Of a DNA stretch of 64,000 nucleotides, positions 27,480 to 35,154 are shown piece after piece; within the stretch, counting starts at the first letter, position 1, and every line of letters starts with the position of its first letter. Under the pieces are notes generated by a model, which was given only the letters and a program-made list of their open reading frames with translations, was not told where the DNA came from and did not search any database. Where the stretch lies: the NCBI GenBank assembly GCA_052078155.1, contig JBQJBP010000002.1, positions 620,001 through 684,000 on the forward strand, given 5' to 3'. Both the position numbers and the translations under genes were made by a program. The DNA is from CAXBMB01 sp052078155. GTDB lineage: Bacteria; Pseudomonadota; Alphaproteobacteria; Kiloniellales; DSM-21159.

Positions 27480-28421
27480 TCAGCGTTCGCCACGCCGGAA
27501 GGGCACCAGCAGGGCTTTGGGGTAGGCGGCTTTGCGCGACATGATGATCAGGGCCAGGATCGACAGCAGATAGGGACCCATCTGAACGAACTGATAGGGA
27601 ATGAAGCTGCTGGATTCCTGCTGCACGCGAATCTGCAGAGCTTCGAAAGCGGCAAAAAGCAAAGCCCCGAACAGCGCCTTGCCCGGTCGCCAGGAGGCAA
27701 AGATAACCAGGGCCACACAGATCCAGCCGCGGCCGTTGATCATGCCGAAATAGAAGGCATCGAAAACCGAGATGGTCAGGAATGCGCCGCCGATGGACTG
27801 CAGCGCGGACCCGACCATGACGGCCCCGGTCCGCACGGCGAAAACGTCAATGCCCTGGGCTTCCACCGCCATGGGGTTTTCCCCCACCATGCGCACGGCC
27901 AGCCCCAGGGGGGTGCGATAGAGCAGGTAGGCCACCACGGGAATGGCCAGGAATGCCAGATAGGTCAGCGGAGAGTGGGTGAACAGCGCCTCACCGAGAA
28001 AGGGAATATCTGACAGATAGGGAATGGGCAGCGGCTGAAAGGGTTCGATCTTGGGGGGCGTGGTGACCCCGGGCAGCATCATGCGGAAGATGAAGTAACT
28101 CAAGGAGGAGGCCAGCAGCGTGATGCCGATGCCGGTGACGTGCTGACTGAGACCCAGGTAGACAGAAAAGAGCGAATGCAGCAGCCCGAAAATGGCGCCG
28201 ACCAGTGCGGCCACCAGCACGGCGGTCCAGAGGTCACCCCCCAGATAGACATACATCCAGGCCACCATGGCGCCCATGGTCATGATGCCTTCAATGCCCA
28301 GGTTCAGAACCCCGGCCCGTTCGCAGATCAGTTCACCCAGGGTGCCAAAGATCAGCGGTGTGGCCATGCGGATGACGGCGGCCCAGAAGCCCACGGTCAG
28401 GAAGAGATCGAGAAAGTCCAT
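27480..28421 (-). CDS. Nucleoside-type ABC importer permease 2
   Basis: 313 residues, eight or so membrane helices, of the BPD_transp_2 permease family (NupQ/YufQ-like). Diagnostic segments are TPLIFGTLGELICERAGVL, NLGIEGIMTMGAMVAW and TALQSIGGAFLTI-like text. It pairs with the permease encoded 15 bp upstream to make the channel for the BMP-type binding protein of this operon. Confidence 0.9.
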   Translation of the reverse strand: MDFLDLFLTVGFWAAVIRMATPLIFGTLGELICERAGVLNLGIEGIMTMGAMVAWMYVYLGGDLWTAVLVAALVGAIFGLLHSLFSVYLGLSQHVTGIGITLLASSLSYFIFRMMLPGVTTPPKIEPFQPLPIPYLSDIPFLGEALFTHSPLTYLAFLAIPVVAYLLYRTPLGLAVRMVGENPMAVEAQGIDVFAVRTGAVMVGSALQSIGGAFLTISVFDAFYFGMINGRGWICVALVIFASWRPGKALFGALLFAAFEALQIRVQQESSSFIPYQFVQMGPYLLSILALIIMSRKAAYPKALLVPFRRGER

Positions 28422-28436
28422 CGGTAATCCTCCCCC

Positions 28437-29492
28437 TTAACTGCGCGCCAGACGCAGGCGATAGCGGGTCATAAAGACCGCCAGCATGACGGACAGAAGT
28501 GCAACAGCTGTCATCACGTCAGCGATGTAGCTGGAAACCCCCACGGCCCGGCTCATGGCATCGGCCCCGTTGTAGATGGCGGCAATGAAAAGGGCGGACG
28601 CAAGACAGCCCAGGGGATGCAGCCCCGCCAGCATGGCCACGGCGATGCCCGTGTAGCCAAAGCCAGGGGAGAGATCCATGGTCAGGTAACCCTTGGTGCC
28701 TGTCAGTTCACTGACACCGGCCATGCCTGCCAGCCCGCCGGAAATCAGGGCGGTGCGGATGACGGCCCAGTTCACCGGCACCCCGGCAAAGCGGGAGGCC
28801 TCAGGGTTGTGACCGACAGCACGGATTTCCAGTCCCCAGCGGGTAAAGCGCATGAAGGCCCAGGTGAGGACCGCCACAAGAATGGCGACGGTCAGACCCC
28901 AGTGCAGGCGGGTGCGGGGCAGCAGAACTTCCAGCAGGCCTTCGTCAATGATGGGTTCGGCTTGCGGCCAGCCCATGGCCATGGGGTCCTTCCAGGGGCC
29001 AAACAGCAGAAAGTTGACCAGCAGCAGAACCACAAAGTTAAGCAGCAGGGTGGTCACCACTTCGTCCACGTTCAGGCGGACTTTCAGCAGGGTTGGCACC
29101 AGCAGCAGAAGGCCGCCAGCCAGAGCACCGGCCAGGAACAGGAAGGGGATCATCAGGGCGGGGGGCAGAACCACCATCCCCGTGCCCACCCAGGTCGCAG
29201 CCAATGCGCCCATGTAGAACTGGCCTTCACCGCCAATGTTCCAGAGCTTGGCGCGAAAGGCGACAGCGGCGGCCAGACCGGTCAAGGCCAGCGGGGTGGC
29301 CCTAACCAGAGTTTCAGAGATGGCAAGGCGAGAGCCAAAGGCCCCGGTAAAGAGCTTCCAGTAAGCTTCGCCCACAGGCGCGCCGCCCCAGACCAGCAAG
29401 CCGGCGCAGAGCAGGAAGGTCAGCAGAATTGCGCCCAGAGGGGCGGCGATATGCATCCAGAAAGGGACGGAATCGCGGGGTTCAAGCTGCAT
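28437..29492 (-). CDS. Nucleoside-type ABC importer permease 1
   Basis: 351 residues from ATG 29492, which overlaps the ATPase gene by 11 bp and has AAAGGA upstream. BPD_transp_2 family (NupP/YufP-like) with WNIGGEGQFYMGALAATWV and LTGTKGYLTMDLSPGFGYTGIAVAMLAG-type blocks (shown here in part). Multiple helices throughout. Forms the heterodimeric channel with the next gene. Confidence 0.9.
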   Translation of the reverse strand: MQLEPRDSVPFWMHIAAPLGAILLTFLLCAGLLVWGGAPVGEAYWKLFTGAFGSRLAISETLVRATPLALTGLAAAVAFRAKLWNIGGEGQFYMGALAATWVGTGMVVLPPALMIPFLFLAGALAGGLLLLVPTLLKVRLNVDEVVTTLLLNFVVLLLVNFLLFGPWKDPMAMGWPQAEPIIDEGLLEVLLPRTRLHWGLTVAILVAVLTWAFMRFTRWGLEIRAVGHNPEASRFAGVPVNWAVIRTALISGGLAGMAGVSELTGTKGYLTMDLSPGFGYTGIAVAMLAGLHPLGCLASALFIAAIYNGADAMSRAVGVSSYIADVMTAVALLSVMLAVFMTRYRLRLARS

Positions 29493-31068
29493 AACCGCTG
29501 TCCTTTCCGGCAGGATGTCCCTGACCACTCATCAGCAGACCCAGTTCTGAGATTTCAACCTCCTCCACCGCTTTGGGGGGGCTGAGGTGACCGTGATACA
29601 TGACCGAAATGCGGTCGCTTAAGGCCAGCAGTTCTTCCAGATCCTCTGAGATCAGCAGGATGGCGGCTCCGCGGGCGCGGGCTTCCAGCAGCTTTTCATG
29701 AACGTAGGCGGCGGCCCCAACATCCAGTCCGCGAATGGGCTGGTTGGCCAGGATCAGCTTGGGGGCGCGTTCCAGGGAGCGGGCCAGGATGATTTTTTGC
29801 ATGTTCCCGCCGGAGAGTTTGCGCACGTTGGTGTCCGGTTTGGCGCCGCGGATGTCGTAACGCTCAATCATTTCCCGGGCGTGGGCGTTGATCACCCGGC
29901 CCTTGAGAACCCCGGCCTTGCTGTAGGGCGGGTGGCGGTAGTCTTCCATGATCAGGTTTTCCGCCACGCTCAAGTCGCCGACCACGCCCTGGGCATGACG
30001 GTCCTCGGGAATGCGGCCCACCCCCTCTGAAATCATGAACGCCGGTTCGAAATCTGCGACCGGCTGGCCGTGCAGATGGACACTGCCGGATGTTGGTTTG
30101 CTGACCCCTGACAGAAGGTTTGCCAGGGCCGCCTGGCCGTTGCCGGAGACCCCGGCAACACCCACGATCTCAAAACTGCGCAGGGTCAGGGACAAGTGGT
30201 TGAGCAGCCGTTGCTCGTCGGGTCCCTGCAGGATGATGTCATCCAGGGCCAGCACCGGGTTCCCCGCACTGATTGCTGTGCGTTTGGGCTCCGGGATGGT
30301 CTTGCCGACCATGGCCTCAGCCAGGGCTTGTTTGTCCACAGCGCCCTTTTCAAACTCTGCCACCAGCGCGCCCTGGCGCAACACAGCAAAGCGATCGGAA
30401 ATCCCCAGGACTTCGTTGAGTTTGTGAGAAATGAAAATCACCGACAGGCCGGTGTCGATCAGACTGCGCAGCGTGTCGAACAGACGCTCGGATTCCTGGG
30501 GGGTCAGAACAGCCGTGGGTTCGTCAAGGATCAGAACCCGCGCATCGCGGTACAGGGCTTTCAGGATTTCAACCCGTTGCCGTTCCCCCACTGACAGATC
30601 TGCCACCAGGGCGTCGGGATTGATGGCCAGTCCGAATTGAGTTGCCAGGCTTTCCAGTTTGTCCTTGGCCGCTGCTTTGTTGCTGCGCAGGGACCAGAGG
30701 CTTTCGGTACCCAGGGTAATGTTCTCCAGAACTGTCAGCTTGTCTGCCAGGGTAAAGTGCTGGTGAACCATGCCCACGCCCCGGGCAATGGCTTCGCGGG
30801 GGGACCCATGGGGCAGAGTTTTGCCAAAGACCTCAATGTCGCCGCTGTCCGGATGGTAGTGGCCGAACAGAATGTTCATCAGCGTGGTTTTGCCCGCGCC
30901 GTTTTCCCCCAGCAAGGCCAGCACCTCACCTTTGCGCAAAGACAGAGAGATGCTGTCATTGGCGACCAGTGAGCCGAAAGTTTTGGTGATCTTTGACATG
31001 GACAGGACCACGTCTGCGGCCGGTCCTGAGGCAGTGGCTGCGGATGTGGCCGCGGACGACTCGTCCAT
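29482..31068 (-). CDS. Nucleoside-type ABC importer ATPase (two ABC domains)
   Basis: 528 residues from ATG 31068 (GGGGGAAAG just upstream); a much longer frame from 31377 would cross the hairpin region and looks non-coding. Domain 1 has Walker A GENGAGKT at 54-61, Q-loop VHQHF, signature LSVGERQRVEILKAL and Walker B LILDEPTAVL. Domain 2 is degenerate at Walker A (GVSGNGQAAL, no Lys-Thr), but keeps LSGGNMQKIILAR and LILANQPIRGLD, where the usual Glu is Gln. This asymmetry is normal for the ribose/nucleoside (RbsA-like) ATPases. Confidence 0.92.
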   Translation of the reverse strand: MDESSAATSAATASGPAADVVLSMSKITKTFGSLVANDSISLSLRKGEVLALLGENGAGKTTLMNILFGHYHPDSGDIEVFGKTLPHGSPREAIARGVGMVHQHFTLADKLTVLENITLGTESLWSLRSNKAAAKDKLESLATQFGLAINPDALVADLSVGERQRVEILKALYRDARVLILDEPTAVLTPQESERLFDTLRSLIDTGLSVIFISHKLNEVLGISDRFAVLRQGALVAEFEKGAVDKQALAEAMVGKTIPEPKRTAISAGNPVLALDDIILQGPDEQRLLNHLSLTLRSFEIVGVAGVSGNGQAALANLLSGVSKPTSGSVHLHGQPVADFEPAFMISEGVGRIPEDRHAQGVVGDLSVAENLIMEDYRHPPYSKAGVLKGRVINAHAREMIERYDIRGAKPDTNVRKLSGGNMQKIILARSLERAPKLILANQPIRGLDVGAAAYVHEKLLEARARGAAILLISEDLEELLALSDRISVMYHGHLSPPKAVEEVEISELGLLMSGQGHPAGKDSGYAA

Positions 31069-31433
31069 GGCTTTCCCCCTAGGTTGTCCGTTGGCTGACC
31101 CGCGGGTGCACCAACGGTCGTCTGAAAGCTGTTCTGTAAAACAAGGCAGCCCGGACTGAAAGCACCTTTCAACCGAGGATCCCGAGAGCGAAATCAGATT
31201 AAGTGGACTTTCTTTGTGATGCCACTTAGACCGCGAAACCACAAAGGCTGTTTCAGCGGAAGATCCACGATCCGATTTCAGGCAAAAAACGTCTGAAACG
31301 AAGCCGATCGTGCGCTGGGGATCATGATTGAAAGGCGGTTTCCAGAGTGTCTGGTGCCCTGTCACTGCACCAGCCATGTGGCGGGAGCAGTGACAGGGGT
31401 CTCAAGACAATTGGGCTGTTGGAAGCAACCGGA
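31069..31433. other. Intra-operon gap between binding protein and ATPase genes
   Basis: 365 bp without a gene inside an otherwise tight operon. It holds the 12-bp hairpin listed next, close to the binding protein stop. Confidence 0.6.
31357..31398 (-). promoter_or_regulatory. Hairpin between binding protein and ATPase genes
   Basis: Perfect 12-bp stem CCCTGTCACTGC (31357-31368) with GCAGTGACAGGG (31387-31398), 18-nt loop, 36 bp after the binding protein stop. No T run follows on the minus strand, so it is not a standard terminator. It could stabilise the upstream message 3' end so that binding protein is made in excess. Confidence 0.6.
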
Positions 31434-32432
31434 TCAGAAGGTTGACTTCGGTTCTTCGTCGTTGATTTCGACGATGAACTTGCCGGACTTGATGTCCTCA
31501 GCCTTTTGGGCCACAGCAGCCTTGATGTCGGCAGACAGACGGTCTTCGAACTCATGGTAGGAAGACAGGCTGGCACCACCTTTGGCCATCATGGTCCATT
31601 CTTTGTAGTTGTCGGCTTCGAACTTGCCGGCTTTGACCAGTTCGACAGCGTGGTTGACGGCAGGTTCCATGTGCCACAGGGCAGAAGCCACCACCACATC
31701 GGTGCCGTTTTCTTCCTTGTTCATGTCGTTGACGTTGCCAAAGGCCAGGATGCCTTTTTCGCGGGCGGCATCAACCACACCGGCACGTTCGGCGTAGAGA
31801 ATGTCCACACCGGCTTCCACCTGGGCAAAAGCGAACTCTTTGGCTTTGGGCGGATCATACCAGGAGCCGATGAAGGCCACTTTGAACTCAACATCGGGGT
31901 TCACAGATTTGGCGCCGGCCATGAAGGCATGGAAAAGACGGTTGACTTCACCGATGGGATAGCCGCCGACCATGCCAATCTTGTTGGATTTTGTCAGGCT
32001 GCCGGCAATCATACCCATAAGATAGCAAGGCTCATGGATGTAGTTGTCAAAAACGGAGAAGTTGGTGCCGTCCGGGCCACCGGAAGAGCCGACCAGATAG
32101 CCAACGCCGGGATAGTCTTTCGCCACTTTGCGGGCTTCCCGGCCAATGCCGAAGGTTTCCCCGACGATCAGGGCCACACCGTCTTCCGAATACTGGCGCA
32201 TGACGCGCACATAGTCGGTGTTGGGCACATTTTCGGAATAGACGTACTCAATGGTGCCGTCCTTTTCCGCGTTCACCAGAGCCCGGTGCAGGGTGCCGAC
32301 CCATTTCTGCTGGACGGGCAGGGTATAGATCCCGGCCACTTTGATTTTTTCTGCCAAAGCGGACTGCACGCCACCGGCAACAGCTGCCAGGGCGATGGCC
32401 CCTACAGCAACAGACTTCAACAAACCTCGCAT
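31434..32432 (-). CDS. BMP-family periplasmic nucleoside-binding protein
   Basis: 332 residues from ATG 32432, preceded by GAGGAGGG. Signal peptide of about 27 residues (MRGLLKSVAVGAIALAAVAGG, cut after ALA). The mature protein begins EKIKVAGIYTLPVQQKW and is of the basic membrane protein (PnrA/Bmp) type, with GETFGIGREARKVAKDYPG and VGGYPIGEVNRLFHAF. Such proteins feed purine nucleosides or related compounds to the ABC importer encoded downstream. First gene of the operon; a 16-bp perfect palindrome lies about 235 bp upstream. Confidence 0.92.
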   Translation of the reverse strand: MRGLLKSVAVGAIALAAVAGGVQSALAEKIKVAGIYTLPVQQKWVGTLHRALVNAEKDGTIEYVYSENVPNTDYVRVMRQYSEDGVALIVGETFGIGREARKVAKDYPGVGYLVGSSGGPDGTNFSVFDNYIHEPCYLMGMIAGSLTKSNKIGMVGGYPIGEVNRLFHAFMAGAKSVNPDVEFKVAFIGSWYDPPKAKEFAFAQVEAGVDILYAERAGVVDAAREKGILAFGNVNDMNKEENGTDVVVASALWHMEPAVNHAVELVKAGKFEADNYKEWTMMAKGGASLSSYHEFEDRLSADIKAAVAQKAEDIKSGKFIVEINDEEPKSTF

Positions 32433-32817
32433 TAATCCCTCCTCTTTGCTGACCTCCCTGTCGAAGGTCACACTCAAATCCGCTTTCCTGAAAGGTCGCA
32501 CAGGATGACCGCACTGGCGACGCTTTGCAAAACAAAGCGAAAGGCGGACGTCTCGGATTTTCCTCCCTTGATCCTTCTGTGTGACTTTGCGGCTCGTGTT
32601 TTGGCAAGCCGCAACAAGACCGAGGCCCCGCTCTTTCTTGATGAAGAGCCTGAGGGCCTCACAGATTTGACCAATTGGTCAATTATGTTACCAGCGATGG
32701 AGAAGGGCGCAAGTTTTTTGCGGCAGACGGGATAAGAGAAAGCTTCGGCGGACTCCGAAGAAAGCACAGCAGGCAGTTTGCTTTCGCCCGGTTTTTCCGT
32801 TCACTCCTGCCAACGAG
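32433..32817. other. Upstream region of the nucleoside importer operon
   Basis: No gene. Contains a perfect 16-bp palindrome (separate entry) and probably the operon promoter. Confidence 0.5.
32667..32682. promoter_or_regulatory. Perfect 16-bp palindrome, likely operator
   Basis: TTGACCAATTGGTCAA, self-complementary over all 16 bases, in the leader of the nucleoside importer operon and 200 bp downstream of the MarR-like regulator gene. Length and symmetry suit a dimeric winged-helix repressor (MarR or GntR type). I saw no second copy in the window. Confidence 0.55.
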
Positions 32818-32846
32818 AAAACCCCGGCTGCGGACAACCGGGGTGG
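32818..32846 (-). terminator. Intrinsic terminator after MarR-like gene
   Basis: On the minus strand ACCCCGG (32844-32838), loop, CCGGGGT (32827-32821), then TTTTC. Lies 35 bp after the regulator stop and separates it from the importer operon. Confidence 0.75.
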
Positions 32847-32881
32847 TGTGAGGCTTAAGGGTGAGTGCTGGGAAGAGGCGG

Positions 32882-33331
32882 TCAGAAGCCCGGCTGGCGC
32901 CCGAGATTCTTCAGGGCACCGGCAATCTGCTGCTCAAATTTCTCCATTTCCCGCCGACCCAGTTCTGTCAGCCGGACAATGGATTTGCGCTTGTCGAAGC
33001 TGTCTCTGTCAGAGCGGATGTAGCCCATGTCTTCGAAGCCAGCCATGATCTTGCGGGCTGTGGGGTAGGATACATTGAGAATGCCGCAGATTTCACCGAT
33101 GGTGACGGGGCGATCTGATAATTCTGAGCGATGGAGGTGGGCCAGCCAGGGCCAATCCCGGTTGCGCACGCGAAACAAAGGGGACTCGTTCTGCAAACGC
33201 CAAAAGCCCTGCAGGAAATCAAGCACCTCCTCAGCCTCTAATGCCGGCACACGATTGCCCCTATCCCCGAATTCTATAACTTCGAACATTCCCACCCAAT
33301 AAATCGTCGCCGTATCGCAGGCGTCGACCAT
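32882..33331 (-). CDS. MarR-like winged-helix transcription regulator
   Basis: Up to 149 residues; an internal ATG at 33289 (GGGTGGGA upstream) would give 135. A winged-helix DNA-binding domain covers about residues 60-130: VTIGEICGILNVSYPTARKIMAGFEDMGYI is the helix-turn-helix region, followed by the wing DSFDKRKSIVRLTELGRREM. The KR..VRLTE..GR wing pattern is typical of MarR. It precedes the nucleoside importer operon on the same strand with a terminator between, so it may be a local repressor. Ligand unknown. Confidence 0.8.
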   Translation of the reverse strand: MVDACDTATIYWVGMFEVIEFGDRGNRVPALEAEEVLDFLQGFWRLQNESPLFRVRNRDWPWLAHLHRSELSDRPVTIGEICGILNVSYPTARKIMAGFEDMGYIRSDRDSFDKRKSIVRLTELGRREMEKFEQQIAGALKNLGRQPGF

Positions 33332-33810
33332 TCCTTCTGACGATACAAGTGGGCTTTATGTCGGAACGCCGAAGGGCAGTTGCAAGACGCCCCCGATCAA
33401 GAGTGATCAAGAAATCGGGAGGGGGACGCAATTATGCGTCACCGCCTCCCGTAAGTTTGTGCGTCTGAGCCTGAGCTCGAAAGATAGATGGGGACGGTCC
33501 GAAAATTAAAAACGGAAAAGAAAACAGCTATTTACAGACAAAAATCGTCGAAACATTAGTGCAAAAATTTTCAACATTTTTTCAGCAATTCTTCCCATAA
33601 GCAGCTAAGTGTTGCTTTGGTGTCACAGGTGCGTGAAAAATGTCGCGGCGCCTCAGACAAGCTGTTGCAAGAGACAAAGGGCCTGCGTTAGGTGTGCCTT
33701 CAGCGTCTGAGACTGGCTTTCCATTTAAGGCCTTGCGTCCAGGGAACAAAAAAACATCCCGGACGAAAATAGGGGTCACTATTCACTTCGTGATTGGGGA
33801 AGCCATCACC
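33332..33810. other. Divergent promoter region MarR-like gene / porin
   Basis: About 480 bp. It contains a strong hairpin (33416-33451) and an AT-rich stretch (33500-33600) where the porin promoter is likely. The plus-strand frame that enters the porin from 33640 lacks a signal peptide and is not used as a start. Confidence 0.45.
33416..33451. promoter_or_regulatory. Two-part hairpin upstream of porin
   Basis: Outer arms CGGGAGG (33416-33422) and CCTCCCG (33445-33451); inner arms GACGCA (33425-33430) and TGCGTC (33435-33440) around ATTA. It may be RNA structure or a protein site. No T run on either side. Confidence 0.5.
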
Positions 33811-34926
33811 ATGAAAAAGATTCTTCTTGCCTCCTCCGCCCTGGCTGCTGTCAGCCTGGCTGCAGGTGCTGCTTCTGCCGAAGACGGTAAAATCAAACTG
33901 TCCGTCGGTGGTTACTACCAGAACTTCGTGTCCTTCGTTTCTCAGGACAACGACGCCGCTGGCCTGAACGCCAACGGTCAGCTGAACGATTACAACCCCG
34001 TAAACGTCCGCCAGGAAGGTGAAATCCACTTCAAGGGTTCGACCACCCTGGACAACGGCCTGCAGGTCGGTTTTGACGCTCAGCTCGAAGCCATCACCCA
34101 GTCTGACCAGATCGATGAAACCTACATGTGGTTCTCCGGCAGCTGGGGTCGCGTCAACCTGGGCGCAGAAAACTCTGCTCCCTACCTGATGGCATACTCT
34201 GCTCCTTCCGCTGGTCTGGGCCTGAACTCACCCAACTTCTTCATCTTCTCCACCACCAACGCGGCGCCGACGTCAGGCTTCCTGAACATTCCGTCTGACG
34301 CCAACAAGATCACCTACTTTACCCCGCGTATGGCTGGCTTCCAGCTGGGTGCATCTTACACCCCCAACATCGACGCCCGTGGCGGTGACCGTCAGTCCTT
34401 CGGTCTGAACACCAACAAAAACGTTGGCGCCCACGACAACGTCTTCTCCGTTGGTGGTAACTACGTTCAGTCTTTCGACGCTGTCGATATCTCCGTCAGC
34501 GCCGGTTACGAAAAGGCCTCCCTGCAGGCCGACAGCCTGGCCAGCCCTGGTCTCTATGACGACATCAGCGCCTGGTCTGTGGGTGCGTCTGTTGGCTTCT
34601 CCGGCTTCACCATCGGCGGCTCCTATGCTGACAGCGATGTGGAAGGCTTCGGTGCAGGCAACAAGTCCCGCAAGTTCTATGACCTGGGTGTCCAGTACGG
34701 TACCGGCCCCTGGGCTGCTTCTTTGACCTACTCCCGCGGGGAAAACGAATTCCTGTCCGGCGGTGGCGAAGACAAGCGCGACATGGTGGAACTGGGTGCT
34801 TCCTACAAGCTGTCCCCGGGCATCACCGTGGTTGGCTCCGGTCAGTACATGAAAGAAGAAACTGCCGGTTCCAACACCGACATCAAGGGCTGGGGTCTGG
34901 CTCTGGGTACCAAACTGTCCTTCTAA
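33811..34926 (+). CDS. Gram-negative outer-membrane porin
   Basis: 371 residues from ATG 33811, with a signal peptide MKKILLASSALAAVSLAAG cut after ASA. The mature part is rich in Gly, Asn, Asp and aromatic residues with alternating strands: IKLSVGGYYQNFVSFV, GRVNLGAENSAPYLMAYS, FQLGASYTPNID, and a C-terminus GWGLALGTKLSF ending in Phe, the sign for outer-membrane insertion. It is a 16-strand trimeric type porin for small solutes. Codon choice is strongly biased towards C-ending and preferred codons, much more than neighbours, which suggests very high expression. A strong terminator follows. Confidence 0.92.
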   Translation: MKKILLASSALAAVSLAAGAASAEDGKIKLSVGGYYQNFVSFVSQDNDAAGLNANGQLNDYNPVNVRQEGEIHFKGSTTLDNGLQVGFDAQLEAITQSDQIDETYMWFSGSWGRVNLGAENSAPYLMAYSAPSAGLGLNSPNFFIFSTTNAAPTSGFLNIPSDANKITYFTPRMAGFQLGASYTPNIDARGGDRQSFGLNTNKNVGAHDNVFSVGGNYVQSFDAVDISVSAGYEKASLQADSLASPGLYDDISAWSVGASVGFSGFTIGGSYADSDVEGFGAGNKSRKFYDLGVQYGTGPWAASLTYSRGENEFLSGGGEDKRDMVELGASYKLSPGITVVGSGQYMKEETAGSNTDIKGWGLALGTKLSF

Positions 34927-34957
34927 TTCTGTTAGAAGATCAGTCTGATCTACGGGA

Positions 34958-34985
34958 AAGGGCGGCTTTTAAGCCGCCCTTTTTC
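34958..34985 (+). terminator. Intrinsic terminator after porin
   Basis: AAAGGGCGGCTT (34958-34969) with AAGCCGCCCTTT (34971-34982), almost no loop, T run. Confidence 0.88.
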
Positions 34986-35014
34986 TTGCCCCAATGTAAC
35001 TTCGCTGCCGGGTA

Positions 35015-35154
35015 CCAGAGCATGATCGGTTTAGTTGGAAGCGCTTTGCGCTTGTACCTAAACCGTGAATCATCCTCTAACACGTTGAAAAGAGGCAAAT
35101 TCATGCTTCAAGTGTTATCACGTTGTGAGTCCACTTAAACCGATTTGACTCTAG
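35015..35154 (+). repeat. CTAG-bounded intergenic repeat, copy H (intact)
   Basis: CCAGAGCATGATCGGTTT at the left and AAACCGATTTGACTCTAG at the right. Inner blocks as in copy F. Its right CTAG (35151-35154) contains the TAG stop codon, read on the minus strand, of oligopeptidase B. Confidence 0.88.

Noticed and set aside
29482..31377. Longer ATPase start at 31377
   Set aside because: The extra 103 residues cross the intra-operon hairpin, show no conservation with ABC ATPases, and a strong ribosome-binding site stands before ATG 31068.
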